NCBI GenBank assembly: GCA_963812945.1
Contig: CAWEXD010000008.1
Span: 2,170,001-2,234,000, forward strand
DNA: 64,000 nt
Direction of reading: 5' to 3'
Source: DASRDR01 sp963812945 [NCBI: uncultured Candidatus Rokubacteria bacterium]
Lineage (GTDB): Bacteria > Methylomirabilota > Methylomirabilia > Rokubacteriales
Below the pieces are notes generated by a model, which was not told where the DNA came from, did no database searches, and was given only the letters and a program-made list of their open reading frames with translations. The first letter of the stretch is position 1. The number at the start of each line of letters is the position of its first letter. Shown here piece after piece: positions 18,201 through 26,051 of the stretch. Position numbers and translations under genes: made by a program.

Positions 18201-18636
18201 CGCCGAAGAGCGCCATGATCCCGTCGCCCATGACCTGGTTCACCGTGCCCTCGTAGCGGTGGACCGCGGCCATCATGTGCTCGAGCACCGGGTCCAGGAG
18301 CTGCCTCGCCTCCTCGGGATCCCGGTCGGCCAGGAGCTCCATCGAGCCCTTGAGGTCGGCGAACAGCACCGTGACCTGCTTGCGCTCGCCCTCGACGGCG
18401 CTCTTGGAGGTCAGGATCTTCTCGGCAAGGTGCTTGGGGACGTAGGACTCGGGCGACGAGAACCGAGCCTGTGTGGTGGCGGCCACGCCGACTGGTTGCC
18501 CGCACTCCAGACAGAACTTTGCGCCAGCCGGGAGGTCAGTGGCGCATTGGGCGCATTTCAGGACGACCCGGGCTCCGCACTCCAGACAGAACTTTGCCTG
18601 GGCTGGGTTCTCGTGCTGGCACCGCGGACACGGCAT
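15289..18636 (-). CDS. Double zinc-ribbon / class III nucleotide cyclase / AAA ATPase / TPR regulator
   Basis: 1115 residues. Two tandem zinc ribbons (CPRC...FCLECG and CAQC...FCLECG, residues 3-46), a class III cyclase homology domain (about 85-265) with both metal aspartates (LFADLKGS and MGDGIMALFG), an NTPase domain with Walker A GEPGVGKSR near residue 312, and a long C-terminal TPR-like helical region. In the cyclase domain the transition-state asparagine of the usual VNxAAR motif is histidine (QTTHLAAR). The two ribbon repeats are encoded by an exact 21-base direct repeat about 72 bp apart (18506 and 18578), a recent-looking duplication. I prefer ATG 18636 over the adjacent GTG 18639 on ribosome-binding-site spacing. 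Such proteins are widespread in soil bacteria and rarely characterised. Confidence 0.92.
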   Translation of the reverse strand: MPCPRCQHENPAQAKFCLECGARVVLKCAQCATDLPAGAKFCLECGQPVGVAATTQARFSSPESYVPKHLAEKILTSKSAVEGERKQVTVLFADLKGSMELLADRDPEEARQLLDPVLEHMMAAVHRYEGTVNQVMGDGIMALFGAPVAHEDHAVRACYAALDMQAAIRRHAEEVRRRHGVLLQVRVGVNSGEVVVRAIGSDLRMDYTAVGQTTHLAARMEQLAKPDTTLLTAAVLHLAEGFIVVTPLGPVPVKGLEAPVEIYELTGAGPRRSRLHAAAARGLTRFVGRTGELDQLRQALSRAGNGQGQLVAIVGEPGVGKSRLVWEVTHSYRVHGWLVLQAGSVSHGKATAYLPVIDLLKGYVGVEDRDGPRAVREKLTGKLLTLDRTLEGDLPALLSLLGSADDPAWAALDPSQRRRQTLDSLRRLLLRESQVQSLLVIFEDLHWIDSETQALLDALVESLPAARVLLLVNYRPEYQHQWGSRTYYTQLRLDPLPHDHATELLGALVGSDAGLEPLKRFLIERTEGNPFFLEESVWSLVETRSLVGERGAYRLARPLPAVQVPATVQAVLAARIDRLAPADRAVLQTASVIGKDVPRGLLQAIAEQGEAELSAAIGRLQTAEFLYETRIFPDVEYTFKHALTHDVTYGGLLQERRRRLHGQIVEAIERRYPDRLGEHVERLAHHAFRAEEWEKAVGYLRQAGAKALARSANLEAATHMERALEALGHLPESPETLEAAVDLRIELWNALAPLGQFARASDVMRDAEGAAERLGDQRRLSRVWALIGNFLCFAGRRAESEAISERARAVGEAIGDLVAQIGANTNLGLNAYSAGDYRRAQPFQERILQLIPSGRVRERFGRALLPAVNALSNLAAVQAQRGLFEEAVRHGRAAIALAEEVGHPYSLAVACWSAGRVHTLRGDLAQGKATLSRARSLAEELTIGFMIPAVTLELSALSVLEGRAKDTLSLVPAARAAIRNGLEWWEGLAELRLGEALFAAGRVDEARAAATRALDLTRERGERGHEAWALRLLGEIATHPSAPATDEAEGYYREALALAERLDMRPLVAHCHRGLGTLFGRTASRELADEHLSTATEMYREMGMAFWLEKADAAR

Positions 18637-18789
18637 CACGGGGCCTCTGCTGTGCCAAGGCTAGCATGCGGAGAGGACGTCAAGCACCGCGCCTCCTTCT
18701 GCTCTGCCGGCGACGTTCACCACTCGCCATTTGACGCTGAACTGCTCGCACTCGGCGGGCATCCGGCAACCCAGCACGCGTGAGGGCCT

Positions 18790-20298
18790 TCACCCGGGCG
18801 CCGGTCCGGCCACGCCGATGCGCCGGCCGAGGAGATGCCGGAGTCCGGCAGAGAGGAGCAGCCCGAGCGCGAGCACCAGCAGGACGGCCGAGATCGGGCG
18901 CTGGAAGAAGACGGTTAGGTCGCCGCGCGAGTGGATCAATGACCGTCGGAGCGCCGCCTCGAGCTGGGGACCCAGGATCATGGCCAGCACGAGGGGGGCC
19001 GGCTCGAAGTCGAGCCGGCGCATCAGATAGCCGAGCACGCCGAAGGCCACGGTGAGGCCCAGGTCGAAGACGCTGTTGTTCACGCTGTAGGCGCCCACGA
19101 GCACGAACACGAGGATGAACGGCGCGAGAATCGGGTACGGGACCCGGAGCAGCCGGATCCAGAGCCAGATCAGCGGGAGGTTCAGGGCCAGCAGCACGAC
19201 GTTCCCGATGTACATGGAGGCGAGGAGGCCCCAGAAGACGTCCGGGTGCTCGGTGACCAGGAGCGGCCCCGGGCGGACGCCGTGGATCAGGAGGGCGGCG
19301 AAGATCATCGCGATCGAGGCGTTCCCCGGGACGCCCAGCGTGAGGAGCGGGATGAAGGAGCCAGTGGCGGCGGCGTTGTTGGCCGACTCGGGCCCCGCCA
19401 CGCCCTCGATCGCGCCCTGGCCGAAGCGCTCCGGCTCGCGGCTCCATCGCTTCTCGACGGAGTACGACAGGAACGAGGAGATGACCGCGCCGCCCCCCGG
19501 CAGGACACCGACCAGGAAGCCCAGGAGGGAGCCCCGCAGGGTCGCCGGGACGGCTCGGCGCCACTCGTCACGGTCGGGGAGGAGACGCCCGATCCGGGTC
19601 TCCTCCACCTCGGCCCGGACGGACCGCTCGACGTTCCAGAGCACCTCTCCGATGCCGAAAAGGCCCATGGCCGCCAGGATGAACGGCAGCCCGTCGCCCA
19701 GCTGGAAGATCCCGTACGTGAAGCGGGGGCTCCCCATGATCGGGTCGAGCCCCACGGTCCCGAGGAGCAGCCCGAGGGCAGCCATCATGAGGCCCTTCGT
19801 CATGGACCCGCCGGAGAGATACCCGACCATCACCAGGCCCAGCGCCAGGAGCGCGAAGTACTCCGGGGGGCCGAAGCGGAGGGCGAAGCTCGCGAGCGGC
19901 GGCGCCAGGAGCATCACGGCAACCAGGCCGAGCGTGCCGGCAACGAAAGAGCCGAACGCCGCGACCCCCAGCGCCGCCCCCGCCCGGCCGCGGCGCGCCA
20001 TCTGATATCCGTCGAGGCACGTGACGACGGACGCGGCCTCGCCGGGGATGTTCAGCAGGATGGACGTCGTGGAGCCCCCGTACATCGCCCCGTAGAAGAT
20101 GCCGGCCAGCATGATGACCGCCGACGTCGCGGGGATGCCGTAGGTCACCGGCAGGAGGAGCGCGATGGTGGCGGGCGGCCCGAGGCCCGGCAGGACGCCG
20201 ATCGCCGTGCCGATCAGCGCGCCCAGCAGGCAGTAGAGGAGATTGGCCGGGGTCAGCGCGACCGCGAAGCCCGCGGCGAGGTTGCCGAGCACCTCCAT
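18790..20298 (-). CDS. tctA: Tripartite tricarboxylate transporter large permease
   Basis: 502 residues, about twelve membrane helices. The N-terminus has GVLPGLGPPATIALLLPVTYG and GAMYGGSTTSILLNIPGE, the two signature blocks of TctA, and the second half repeats the first in GVLPGGGAVISSFLSYSVEKR. The protein forms the main channel of a secondary, binding-protein-dependent carboxylate importer. It is the last gene of tctC-tctB-tctA, 23 bp behind tctB. The 150 bp downstream to the cyclase gene contain nothing I can identify. Confidence 0.96.
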   Translation of the reverse strand: MEVLGNLAAGFAVALTPANLLYCLLGALIGTAIGVLPGLGPPATIALLLPVTYGIPATSAVIMLAGIFYGAMYGGSTTSILLNIPGEAASVVTCLDGYQMARRGRAGAALGVAAFGSFVAGTLGLVAVMLLAPPLASFALRFGPPEYFALLALGLVMVGYLSGGSMTKGLMMAALGLLLGTVGLDPIMGSPRFTYGIFQLGDGLPFILAAMGLFGIGEVLWNVERSVRAEVEETRIGRLLPDRDEWRRAVPATLRGSLLGFLVGVLPGGGAVISSFLSYSVEKRWSREPERFGQGAIEGVAGPESANNAAATGSFIPLLTLGVPGNASIAMIFAALLIHGVRPGPLLVTEHPDVFWGLLASMYIGNVVLLALNLPLIWLWIRLLRVPYPILAPFILVFVLVGAYSVNNSVFDLGLTVAFGVLGYLMRRLDFEPAPLVLAMILGPQLEAALRRSLIHSRGDLTVFFQRPISAVLLVLALGLLLSAGLRHLLGRRIGVAGPAPG

Positions 20299-20321
20299 GA
20301 GCGCGGCTCAGCCGGCGTGGC

Positions 20322-20771
20322 TCAGCGGAGCAGCGGCCCCGGCGGCAGGGGGACCCGGAGCCACACGGCGAAGACGACGAACGAGCCGAGCGCCGCTGCC
20401 GCCGCCACCCCGAGCGCCACCGGCCACCGGCGCGGCTCCACGAGCCGCAGCACGAACAGCACGAGCAGGAACGTGGAGAGCGGGTAGCCCAGGAGCTCGA
20501 GCAGCGCCACGTATGCCACCAGCGCGACGACGAGCCCGGCGACGGCCACGACCCGGCGCTCGGGCCCGCCCGCGTCTGGCGCCGGCCGGGCCATCCAGGC
20601 CTGCCCGAGCCGCAGGAGAGCCAGGACGCCGAGCGTCACGGCCGCCCACCAGGGCAGGAAGCCGGGCCCGGGGTTGCTCACCGTGTCCAGCGGGAGCTTG
20701 CCCGCCTCGTAGGCCGCGAGGGCAGCGAGCAGGAGGACGCCGACGGCCGCGACGACGTCCGCCCGGGCCAT
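20322..20771 (-). CDS. tctB: Tripartite tricarboxylate transporter small membrane subunit
   Basis: 149 residues, four membrane helices, with the poorly conserved but typical TctB layout: an N-terminal helix, the motif NPGPGFLPWWAAVTLGVLALL, and a hydrophobic C-terminal pair. It pairs with TctA at the membrane; its exact role is unclear in the family. It lies 18 bp behind tctC and 23 bp before tctA, so identification rests mainly on context plus the PGPGFLP motif. Confidence 0.92.
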   Translation of the reverse strand: MARADVVAAVGVLLLAALAAYEAGKLPLDTVSNPGPGFLPWWAAVTLGVLALLRLGQAWMARPAPDAGGPERRVVAVAGLVVALVAYVALLELLGYPLSTFLLVLFVLRLVEPRRWPVALGVAAAAALGSFVVFAVWLRVPLPPGPLLR

Positions 20772-20789
20772 CAGGGGATCGCCCGGACG

Positions 20790-21752
20790 CTACTTCGCGG
20801 CCCCTGCCACGACCTTCGCGAAGCCCTCGCTCTCCTGGCGCCAGGTCGCCTCGAACTCCTTGGCGCCCTGGAAGTGGATGTCGTCGCCGAGCTGCTTGAT
20901 CAGCGCCTTGAAGGACGGATCCTCGGTGACCTGCTTGAACACGGCCTCGAGCTTCTCGACGACCGGCTGGGGCGTCCCCTTCGGCGCCAGCACCGACCGC
21001 CACATCGTGAAGGTCACGTCGACCCCCTCCTCCGCGATGGTGGGAACGCTCGCGAGCTGGGGCATCCGCTTCGTGTCGCTGACAGCCAGCGCGCGGACCT
21101 TGCCGGCGGCGATGTGCGGCAGGAGCTGGGCCGAGAACTGGAAGCTCGAGTCCGCGTGTCCCCCGAGAACGGCCAGGAGCGCCGGCCCGCCGCCGTCATA
21201 GGGGACGTTGCTGTACTCGATGCCGGCGGCCCGGGCCACCATCCGCATCGGGAAGTCCCCGGCGCCCCACGGGCCGGTGTTCGCGAAGCTGAGCTTCCCC
21301 GGGTTCTGCTTGGCGTAGGCGATGACCTCGCGAAGGGTCTTCCAGGGCGCGTCGGCGCGGACGGCGAAGATGGTCGGGCTGTAGTTGATGCGGGCGACGG
21401 GCGTGAACTGGTCGGGGCCGGTCGGCGCCTTCTGGACCAGGGCGAAGATCGTGTTGGGGCCGGTGCCGCCGAGGAGCAGCGTGTGCCCGTCCGGCTTCGC
21501 CTTGGCCACGTACTGGGAGCCCACCGCGCCTCCCCCGCCCGGCTTGAGCACGACCACGAGCGGCTGGCCGAGGTAGGGCTGGGCGACGCTGACGATGGCC
21601 CGCGCCGTCAGGTCGTGGGAGCCCCCGGGCCCGAAGGGGAGCACCAGCTCGACGGGCTTGGTCGGGAACTCTTGAGCCTGCCCGTCAATCGAGGTGAAGA
21701 CCGAGCCGACCAGAGCTGGCAGGATCAGCGCCCATCGCAGCGATCTCACCAT
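20790..21752 (-). CDS. tctC: Tripartite tricarboxylate transporter substrate-binding protein (Bug family)
   Basis: 320 residues. Signal peptide up to about SIDGQAQ (residues 1-26). The mature protein starts FPTKPVELVLPFGPGGSHDLTARAI, the diagnostic Bug/TctC opening, followed by VVLKPGGGGAVGSQYVAKAKPDGHTLLLG. The protein captures a carboxylate in the periplasm and hands it to TctAB. Ribosome-binding site GGAGGG precedes ATG 21752. It is first in the operon and is read divergently from the oxidoreductase at 21952, with a 199 bp shared control region containing a dyad. In this group Bug proteins bind diverse organic acids, so the ligand is open. Confidence 0.95.
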   Translation of the reverse strand: MVRSLRWALILPALVGSVFTSIDGQAQEFPTKPVELVLPFGPGGSHDLTARAIVSVAQPYLGQPLVVVLKPGGGGAVGSQYVAKAKPDGHTLLLGGTGPNTIFALVQKAPTGPDQFTPVARINYSPTIFAVRADAPWKTLREVIAYAKQNPGKLSFANTGPWGAGDFPMRMVARAAGIEYSNVPYDGGGPALLAVLGGHADSSFQFSAQLLPHIAAGKVRALAVSDTKRMPQLASVPTIAEEGVDVTFTMWRSVLAPKGTPQPVVEKLEAVFKQVTEDPSFKALIKQLGDDIHFQGAKEFEATWRQESEGFAKVVAGAAK

Positions 21753-21864
21753 GATGTCCCTCCACGGCAGGGGTTCGCGCCCAGCGCGGAACGATCCGGA
21801 TGCCCGGTAACGTACTATTCGCCCTGGGAAAACTCAACGGGCGAGGTTTGATCGTCGCCCCTCT

Positions 21865-21881
21865 TCCGGTGTACAACCGGA
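21865..21881. promoter_or_regulatory. Inverted repeat in the tctC / oxidoreductase divergent promoter region
   Basis: TCCGGT-GTACA-ACCGGA: two perfect 6-bp arms around a 5-bp centre, in the 199-bp space between tctC (minus) and the Gfo/Idh/MocA gene (plus). The size and position suit an operator for a dimeric regulator controlling both directions. No regulator gene is adjacent, and a 6-bp dyad can arise by chance in GC-rich DNA. Confidence 0.35.
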
Positions 21882-21951
21882 GCGCGTCCCGGACGGCGCG
21901 ATTCCGGCCGCCGGCCGCATCAACGGGCGGACCCGAGGAGGAGATCCGACA

Positions 21952-22992
21952 GTGACCACGCGACGTGTCGGTGTGGGAGTGATCGGAACCGGCTGGATCG
22001 GCGAGATCCGGGCCCGGGTCTGCGGGGAGCACCCCCTGGTGGAGAGCCTGCACCTCGCCGAGATCGACCCCGCGAGGCTCGCCCGGGTGGCCAAGGCAAC
22101 CGGGGCCCGGACCGCGACGACGGACTACCACGATCTCCTCGCCCGGCCGGACGTCGACCTGGTGTTCGTCTCGACCACCCCGGAGACGACCCACTACCCG
22201 ATCACGCGCGCGTGCCTGCTCGCGCGCAAGCACACCTTCCTCGAGAAGCCCATGGGGCTCGAGCTGAAGGAAGCCGACGAGATGATGGCGCTCGCCCGGG
22301 AGGCCGGCGTCAAGCTGACGATCGGCTACACGCAGCGCTTCAATCCGAAGTACGCCTACGTGAAGCAGTGCGTGGCCGACGGCACGCTCGGCCGGCCCGT
22401 CACCGCCCTGGTGAGCCGCAACATCTCCCGGAGCCTCGGGAACAAGATCGGCGGCCGGATCCGCCTGTCGCCCGCCGTCATGGAGGCGACCCACGACCTG
22501 GACTTCATCCTCTGGTGCCTGGAAGGGATCCGGCCGATCCGCGTCTACGCCCAGTCGGTGTACCGCATCATGGAGCAGGCCCACGGCGTGCCGGACTGCA
22601 TGTGGATCGTGGTCACGATGGAGGACGGCACCGCCTTCACCATCGGGGCCGGCTGGGCGCTCCCGCCCGGATACCCGCACTTCTCCTCGGCCACGATCGA
22701 GTTCGTCGCCACCGAGGGCGCGCTCCTGATCGACGACAGCCACCGCGACATCGTGCTGAACACGATGCAGAAGGGCATGGTCCTGCCCCTCTCGACGATG
22801 CCCGGCGAGCAGGTTGCCCACGTCTACCAGGGGCCGATGCAGGCCGAGACCGTCCACTTCCTCGAGGCGGTGGCGCTCGACCGGCCCGTCCTGGTGACGC
22901 CCGAGCAGGCGCGGCAGGTCATGGAGGTCACGCTGGCGGCCGACCTCTCGGCAGAGCGCAACCAGCCGATCTCGCTCCCCCTGCCCGCCTGA
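21952..22992 (+). CDS. Gfo/Idh/MocA-family oxidoreductase (second copy in window)
   Basis: 346 residues. Rossmann motif VGVIGTGWIGEIRAR at the N-terminus, EKP motif in FLEKPMGLELKEADEMM, and GYTQRFNPKYAYVK with the substrate-side histidine in EATHDLDFILWCLEG. Ribosome-binding site GAGGAG is 8 bases before the GTG start at 21952. The enzyme is expected to oxidise a hydroxyl group of a polyol, sugar or cyclitol with NAD(P). It is read away from tctC, so the TTT importer may supply its substrate or an upstream precursor; this is contextual inference. It is a paralogue of the enzyme at 4676-5800. Confidence 0.92.
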   Translation: MTTRRVGVGVIGTGWIGEIRARVCGEHPLVESLHLAEIDPARLARVAKATGARTATTDYHDLLARPDVDLVFVSTTPETTHYPITRACLLARKHTFLEKPMGLELKEADEMMALAREAGVKLTIGYTQRFNPKYAYVKQCVADGTLGRPVTALVSRNISRSLGNKIGGRIRLSPAVMEATHDLDFILWCLEGIRPIRVYAQSVYRIMEQAHGVPDCMWIVVTMEDGTAFTIGAGWALPPGYPHFSSATIEFVATEGALLIDDSHRDIVLNTMQKGMVLPLSTMPGEQVAHVYQGPMQAETVHFLEAVALDRPVLVTPEQARQVMEVTLAADLSAERNQPISLPLPA

Positions 22993-23139
22993 CCGTCCGT
23001 CTCGTGAGCCTGGTCGACGTGCCGTGAGCGGACCCCGTACGGCGCCCCGCACGCCGCCGTTGTCCGGGACGGGGCACCCGCGCTAAGCTGGAGATCGCGA
23101 CGGCAGGCCTATCCGGGGCCACCGGGGGGAGATCACGCC

Positions 23140-24012
23140 ATGGCGGACGACCGGCACGATCGGACCACGCAGGACGTCGGCAACATCGTGGCGCTGGAGC
23201 ACGTGAACGTCAAGATTCCCGACCAGCAGGTCGCCACGCTCTTCTACGTCGTGGGGCTCGGGCTCACCCGGGATCCGTACCTGATGGTCGGTCTCGACAA
23301 CATGTGGGTCAACATCGGCCAGCAGCAGTTCCACCTCCCCACCGGCACCCCCCAGGTGGTGCGGGGGGACGTGGGGCTGGTCATCCCCGACTTCGACGAG
23401 CTGCCCCGCCGCCTCGCCATGGTGGAGCGGCATCTCGGGGCCACCAAGTTCGGCTACACGGTCGAGGACAAGCACGTCCGCGTGGTCTCGCCCTGGGGCA
23501 ACGTGATCCGCTGCCATCCGCCCGGCCCGGCCTTCGGGGAGATGACGCTCGGCATGCCGTACGTGGAGTTTCCGGTCGAGCGAGGCGCCGCCGAGGGCAT
23601 CGCCCGGTTCTACCGGGAGGGTCTCAGCGCGCCGGCGGTGGTGGCCCGGAACGGCGGGGGCGCGGCCGCGCGGGTCACGGTGGGATCCCACCAGGAGCTC
23701 GTCTTCCGCGAGACCGCGGAGACGATCCCGCCCTACGACGGCCACCACATGCAGATCTACATCGCGGATTTCTCGGGACCGCATCGCTGGCTCTCCGAGC
23801 GCGGGCTCGTCACCGAGGAGAGCAACTGGTACCAGTTCCGGTTCCAGGACATCGTGGAGCCCGAGAGCGGCCGCGTGCTCTTCACCATCGAGCACGAGGT
23901 GCGGAGCCTGCGGAGCCCCCTCTACCTTCGCCCGCTGGTCAACCGCAACCCCGCCCAGCGGCAGCCCACCTACCAGCGCGGCCGGGATGCGTTCGTCCCG
24001 GGGATGAGCTAG
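23140..24012 (+). CDS. VOC (glyoxalase/dioxygenase-fold) family protein
   Basis: 290 residues, probably two VOC modules (about 15-130 and 135-250). ALEHVNVKIPDQQVATLFYVVGLGLTRD is the usual first strand and helix of the fold, and HVRVVSPWGNVIRCHPPG and GMPYVEFPVERG mark the module boundary. Possible metal ligands are His in LEHVNV, the His and Glu residues in GHHMQIYI and FTIEHE. Members include extradiol dioxygenases, epimerases and lyases, so the reaction is undetermined. It follows the oxidoreductase on the plus strand after 147 bp with no recognisable gene. Confidence 0.85.
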   Translation: MADDRHDRTTQDVGNIVALEHVNVKIPDQQVATLFYVVGLGLTRDPYLMVGLDNMWVNIGQQQFHLPTGTPQVVRGDVGLVIPDFDELPRRLAMVERHLGATKFGYTVEDKHVRVVSPWGNVIRCHPPGPAFGEMTLGMPYVEFPVERGAAEGIARFYREGLSAPAVVARNGGGAAARVTVGSHQELVFRETAETIPPYDGHHMQIYIADFSGPHRWLSERGLVTEESNWYQFRFQDIVEPESGRVLFTIEHEVRSLRSPLYLRPLVNRNPAQRQPTYQRGRDAFVPGMS

Positions 24013-24019
24013 TCGGGAC
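23995..24019. terminator. Weak hairpin at the end of the VOC gene
   Basis: GTCCCG and CGGGAC pair around a 13-base loop that spans the VOC stop codon, between convergent genes. There is no T-tract, so a termination role is only possible. Confidence 0.25.
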
Positions 24020-24075
24020 CCGACTCAGTCCAGCCCCCGGCGCCGCGTCCCGCAGGCCGGCGGCGGCCCGGTCGA

Positions 24076-24981
24076 TCAGAAGCCGTACAACCGCGCCGGA
24101 TTCGTGACCAGGATCTTCCGGCGGATCGCCGGATCGGGCGCCCACACCGGAAGCTGGTTGAACACCCGGCCGTCGTCGATGTCCAGGAGCGGCGCCACGT
24201 CGGTCGGCTTTCCGCCGGGCCGGGTGCGCGCGTCCGGGTGGGGCCAGTCCGTGCCCCAGACAACTCGATCGGGGTTCGCGGCGATCAGCGCGCGGGCGAG
24301 CGGCACGACGTCGGCGTAGTCGGGCGCGAGGGACGAGGCGCGATAGGCGCCGGAGATCTTGACGTAGGCCTGGCCGGAACGGACCAGCTCCACCAGCTCG
24401 GCGAAGCCCGGCTGCTCGAGACCGTGCTCCGCCCGAGCCCCTCCGAAGTGGTCGAACACGACCGGCACGGACGAGGCGGCGACCAAGTCCTGGATGGCGG
24501 CGATCATCCCCGGGCTCGTGTAGAGCTGGACGTGCCAGCGGCGGCGCGTCACCCGCTCGACAGCCGCCCGGAAGCGCTGACGGCCAACGGTCGGATCGGT
24601 GACGTCGACGGTGGCGAGGTTGAGGCGGATACCCCGGACACCGGCCTGGTCCATGGCGTCGAGCTGGCTGTCCGGCGTCGCTTCGTCGATGACGGCGACG
24701 CCGCGCGCGTCGGCGCCACGGGCCCGCATGCCATAGAGGGTGGCCGAGTTGTCGGTGCCGTAGACGCTCGGCGTGACGATGACCACGCGCTCCACACGGA
24801 GCGCCCGGTGGAGCGCCGTCATCTCCTCGGGCAGCGCCTTCTCCGGCGTGTAGACGCGTCCGGGGAAGAACGGAAACGTCGCCGGATCGCCATGGATGTG
24901 CGTGTGGCAGTCGCAGGCGCCGGCGGGCACGTCGAAAGCGACCGGCGTGGACGGCTGGGGCGCTCGGGCACGGTTCGTCAT
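24076..24981 (-). CDS. Amidohydrolase of the 2-pyrone-4,6-dicarboxylate lactonase type
   Basis: 301 residues from ATG 24981 (a GTG directly before it at 24984 is equivalent). Metal-binding motif CDCHTHIHGDP near residue 24, VVFDHFGG in the middle and VVWGTDWPHPD near the end, the set seen in LigI-like lactonases and related TIM-barrel hydrolases. LigI opens the pyrone dicarboxylate lactone in lignin-derived aromatic degradation; relatives hydrolyse other lactones. It is the last of four minus-strand genes; the gap to the preceding gene is 11 bp, consistent with an operon that processes a cyclic or aromatic acid. Confidence 0.88.
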   Translation of the reverse strand: MTNRARAPQPSTPVAFDVPAGACDCHTHIHGDPATFPFFPGRVYTPEKALPEEMTALHRALRVERVVIVTPSVYGTDNSATLYGMRARGADARGVAVIDEATPDSQLDAMDQAGVRGIRLNLATVDVTDPTVGRQRFRAAVERVTRRRWHVQLYTSPGMIAAIQDLVAASSVPVVFDHFGGARAEHGLEQPGFAELVELVRSGQAYVKISGAYRASSLAPDYADVVPLARALIAANPDRVVWGTDWPHPDARTRPGGKPTDVAPLLDIDDGRVFNQLPVWAPDPAIRRKILVTNPARLYGF

Positions 24982-24992
24982 CACCGACCGGC

Positions 24993-26027
24993 TCAGGCGA
25001 GGCGCGGGGCTACGCGCTCCGCGAAGAGGCGCATCGAGCCGAGAACGCGGGCGTGGGGGATCTGCCCGCCGACGTTCATCCAGGCCGACAAGCTGGAGAA
25101 CCCCAGCTCCTCGCGCAGCATCCGGAGGCGCTCCACGACCGCGTCCGGCGTCCCGTAGACCACCTGCTCGCCCAGGATCTCGTCGTACGAGACCGCCGCC
25201 AGGCGCTCGGCCTGGGTCCGCCCGTGCTGAGTGGACGAGCGGCTGAGGGCCTCGGCGATCGCGCGGAACCAGTGCATCGTGCTGGCCTGGGGCTCCTCCC
25301 GGGCCTGTCGCGCGGTCTCGGCGACGTACACGGGCACGAGGAGCGCCACCTCACCCCGCCCCGGGTGCCCCGCCTCGCGCCACGCCGTGTGATAGCCCCC
25401 GACGAAGCGCTTGAGGTCGGAGATCGAGTTCGTCCGCACCGCGACGAAGAGGCGGTGGCCGAGACGGCCCATGATCGGATACGTCTCCTCGGTGGTGGCG
25501 GCAACGCGGAGCGGCGGATGCGGCTTCTGGTACGGCTTCGGGATGACGCACACGTCGCGAAACTGGTAGTAGCGTCCGTCGTGCGAGAACCGGTCCTGCG
25601 TCCACGCCTTCCGCAGGATCTCGAGCGTCTCGAAGAAGCGGTCGCGGCTCTCCTCGTAGGGAATGTTGAAGCCCTGGTAGTGACCCGGCAAGCCGCTCCG
25701 CCCCACCCCGAAGTCCAGGCGTCCGCGCGAGAGGTGGTCGACGGTGGCGACGTCCTCGGCCAGGCGCAAGGGATGGCTGAGCGGCAGCACCTGGACGGCG
25801 ATGCCGATCTTGATCCGGCGCGTGGCGGCGGCGAGGGCCCCGGCCACGACGAGCGGCGAGGCCAGCACCGAGCGCTCCTTCTGGAAGTGGAGCTCGCCGA
25901 GCCACACCGCGTCGAAGCCCAGCTCCTCCGCCGCCCGCATCTGGGCCATCGACTCGTCGAAGGCCGTCGCCTCGGCCATCCCGGCCGGGCACTGGAACTC
26001 CGTGAAGAGCCCGACCTCCATCGCCAC
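24993..26027 (-). CDS. Luciferase-like (LLM) flavin-dependent oxidoreductase
   Basis: 344 residues of bacterial-luciferase TIM-barrel type: MEVGLFTEFQ at the start, AEELGFDAVWLGELHF, LSRGRLDFGVGRSG and VVYGTPDAVVERLRML near the end. Such enzymes are two-component monooxygenases using reduced flavin, or F420-dependent oxidoreductases; no flavin reductase is next to it. Gaps to both neighbours are short (11 and 24 bp), so it probably acts on an intermediate between the hydroxyacid dehydrogenase and the lactonase-like enzyme. Confidence 0.9.
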   Translation of the reverse strand: MAMEVGLFTEFQCPAGMAEATAFDESMAQMRAAEELGFDAVWLGELHFQKERSVLASPLVVAGALAAATRRIKIGIAVQVLPLSHPLRLAEDVATVDHLSRGRLDFGVGRSGLPGHYQGFNIPYEESRDRFFETLEILRKAWTQDRFSHDGRYYQFRDVCVIPKPYQKPHPPLRVAATTEETYPIMGRLGHRLFVAVRTNSISDLKRFVGGYHTAWREAGHPGRGEVALLVPVYVAETARQAREEPQASTMHWFRAIAEALSRSSTQHGRTQAERLAAVSYDEILGEQVVYGTPDAVVERLRMLREELGFSSLSAWMNVGGQIPHARVLGSMRLFAERVAPRLA

Positions 26028-26051
26028 CCTCGCGCTCAGCCGGGGATCACG

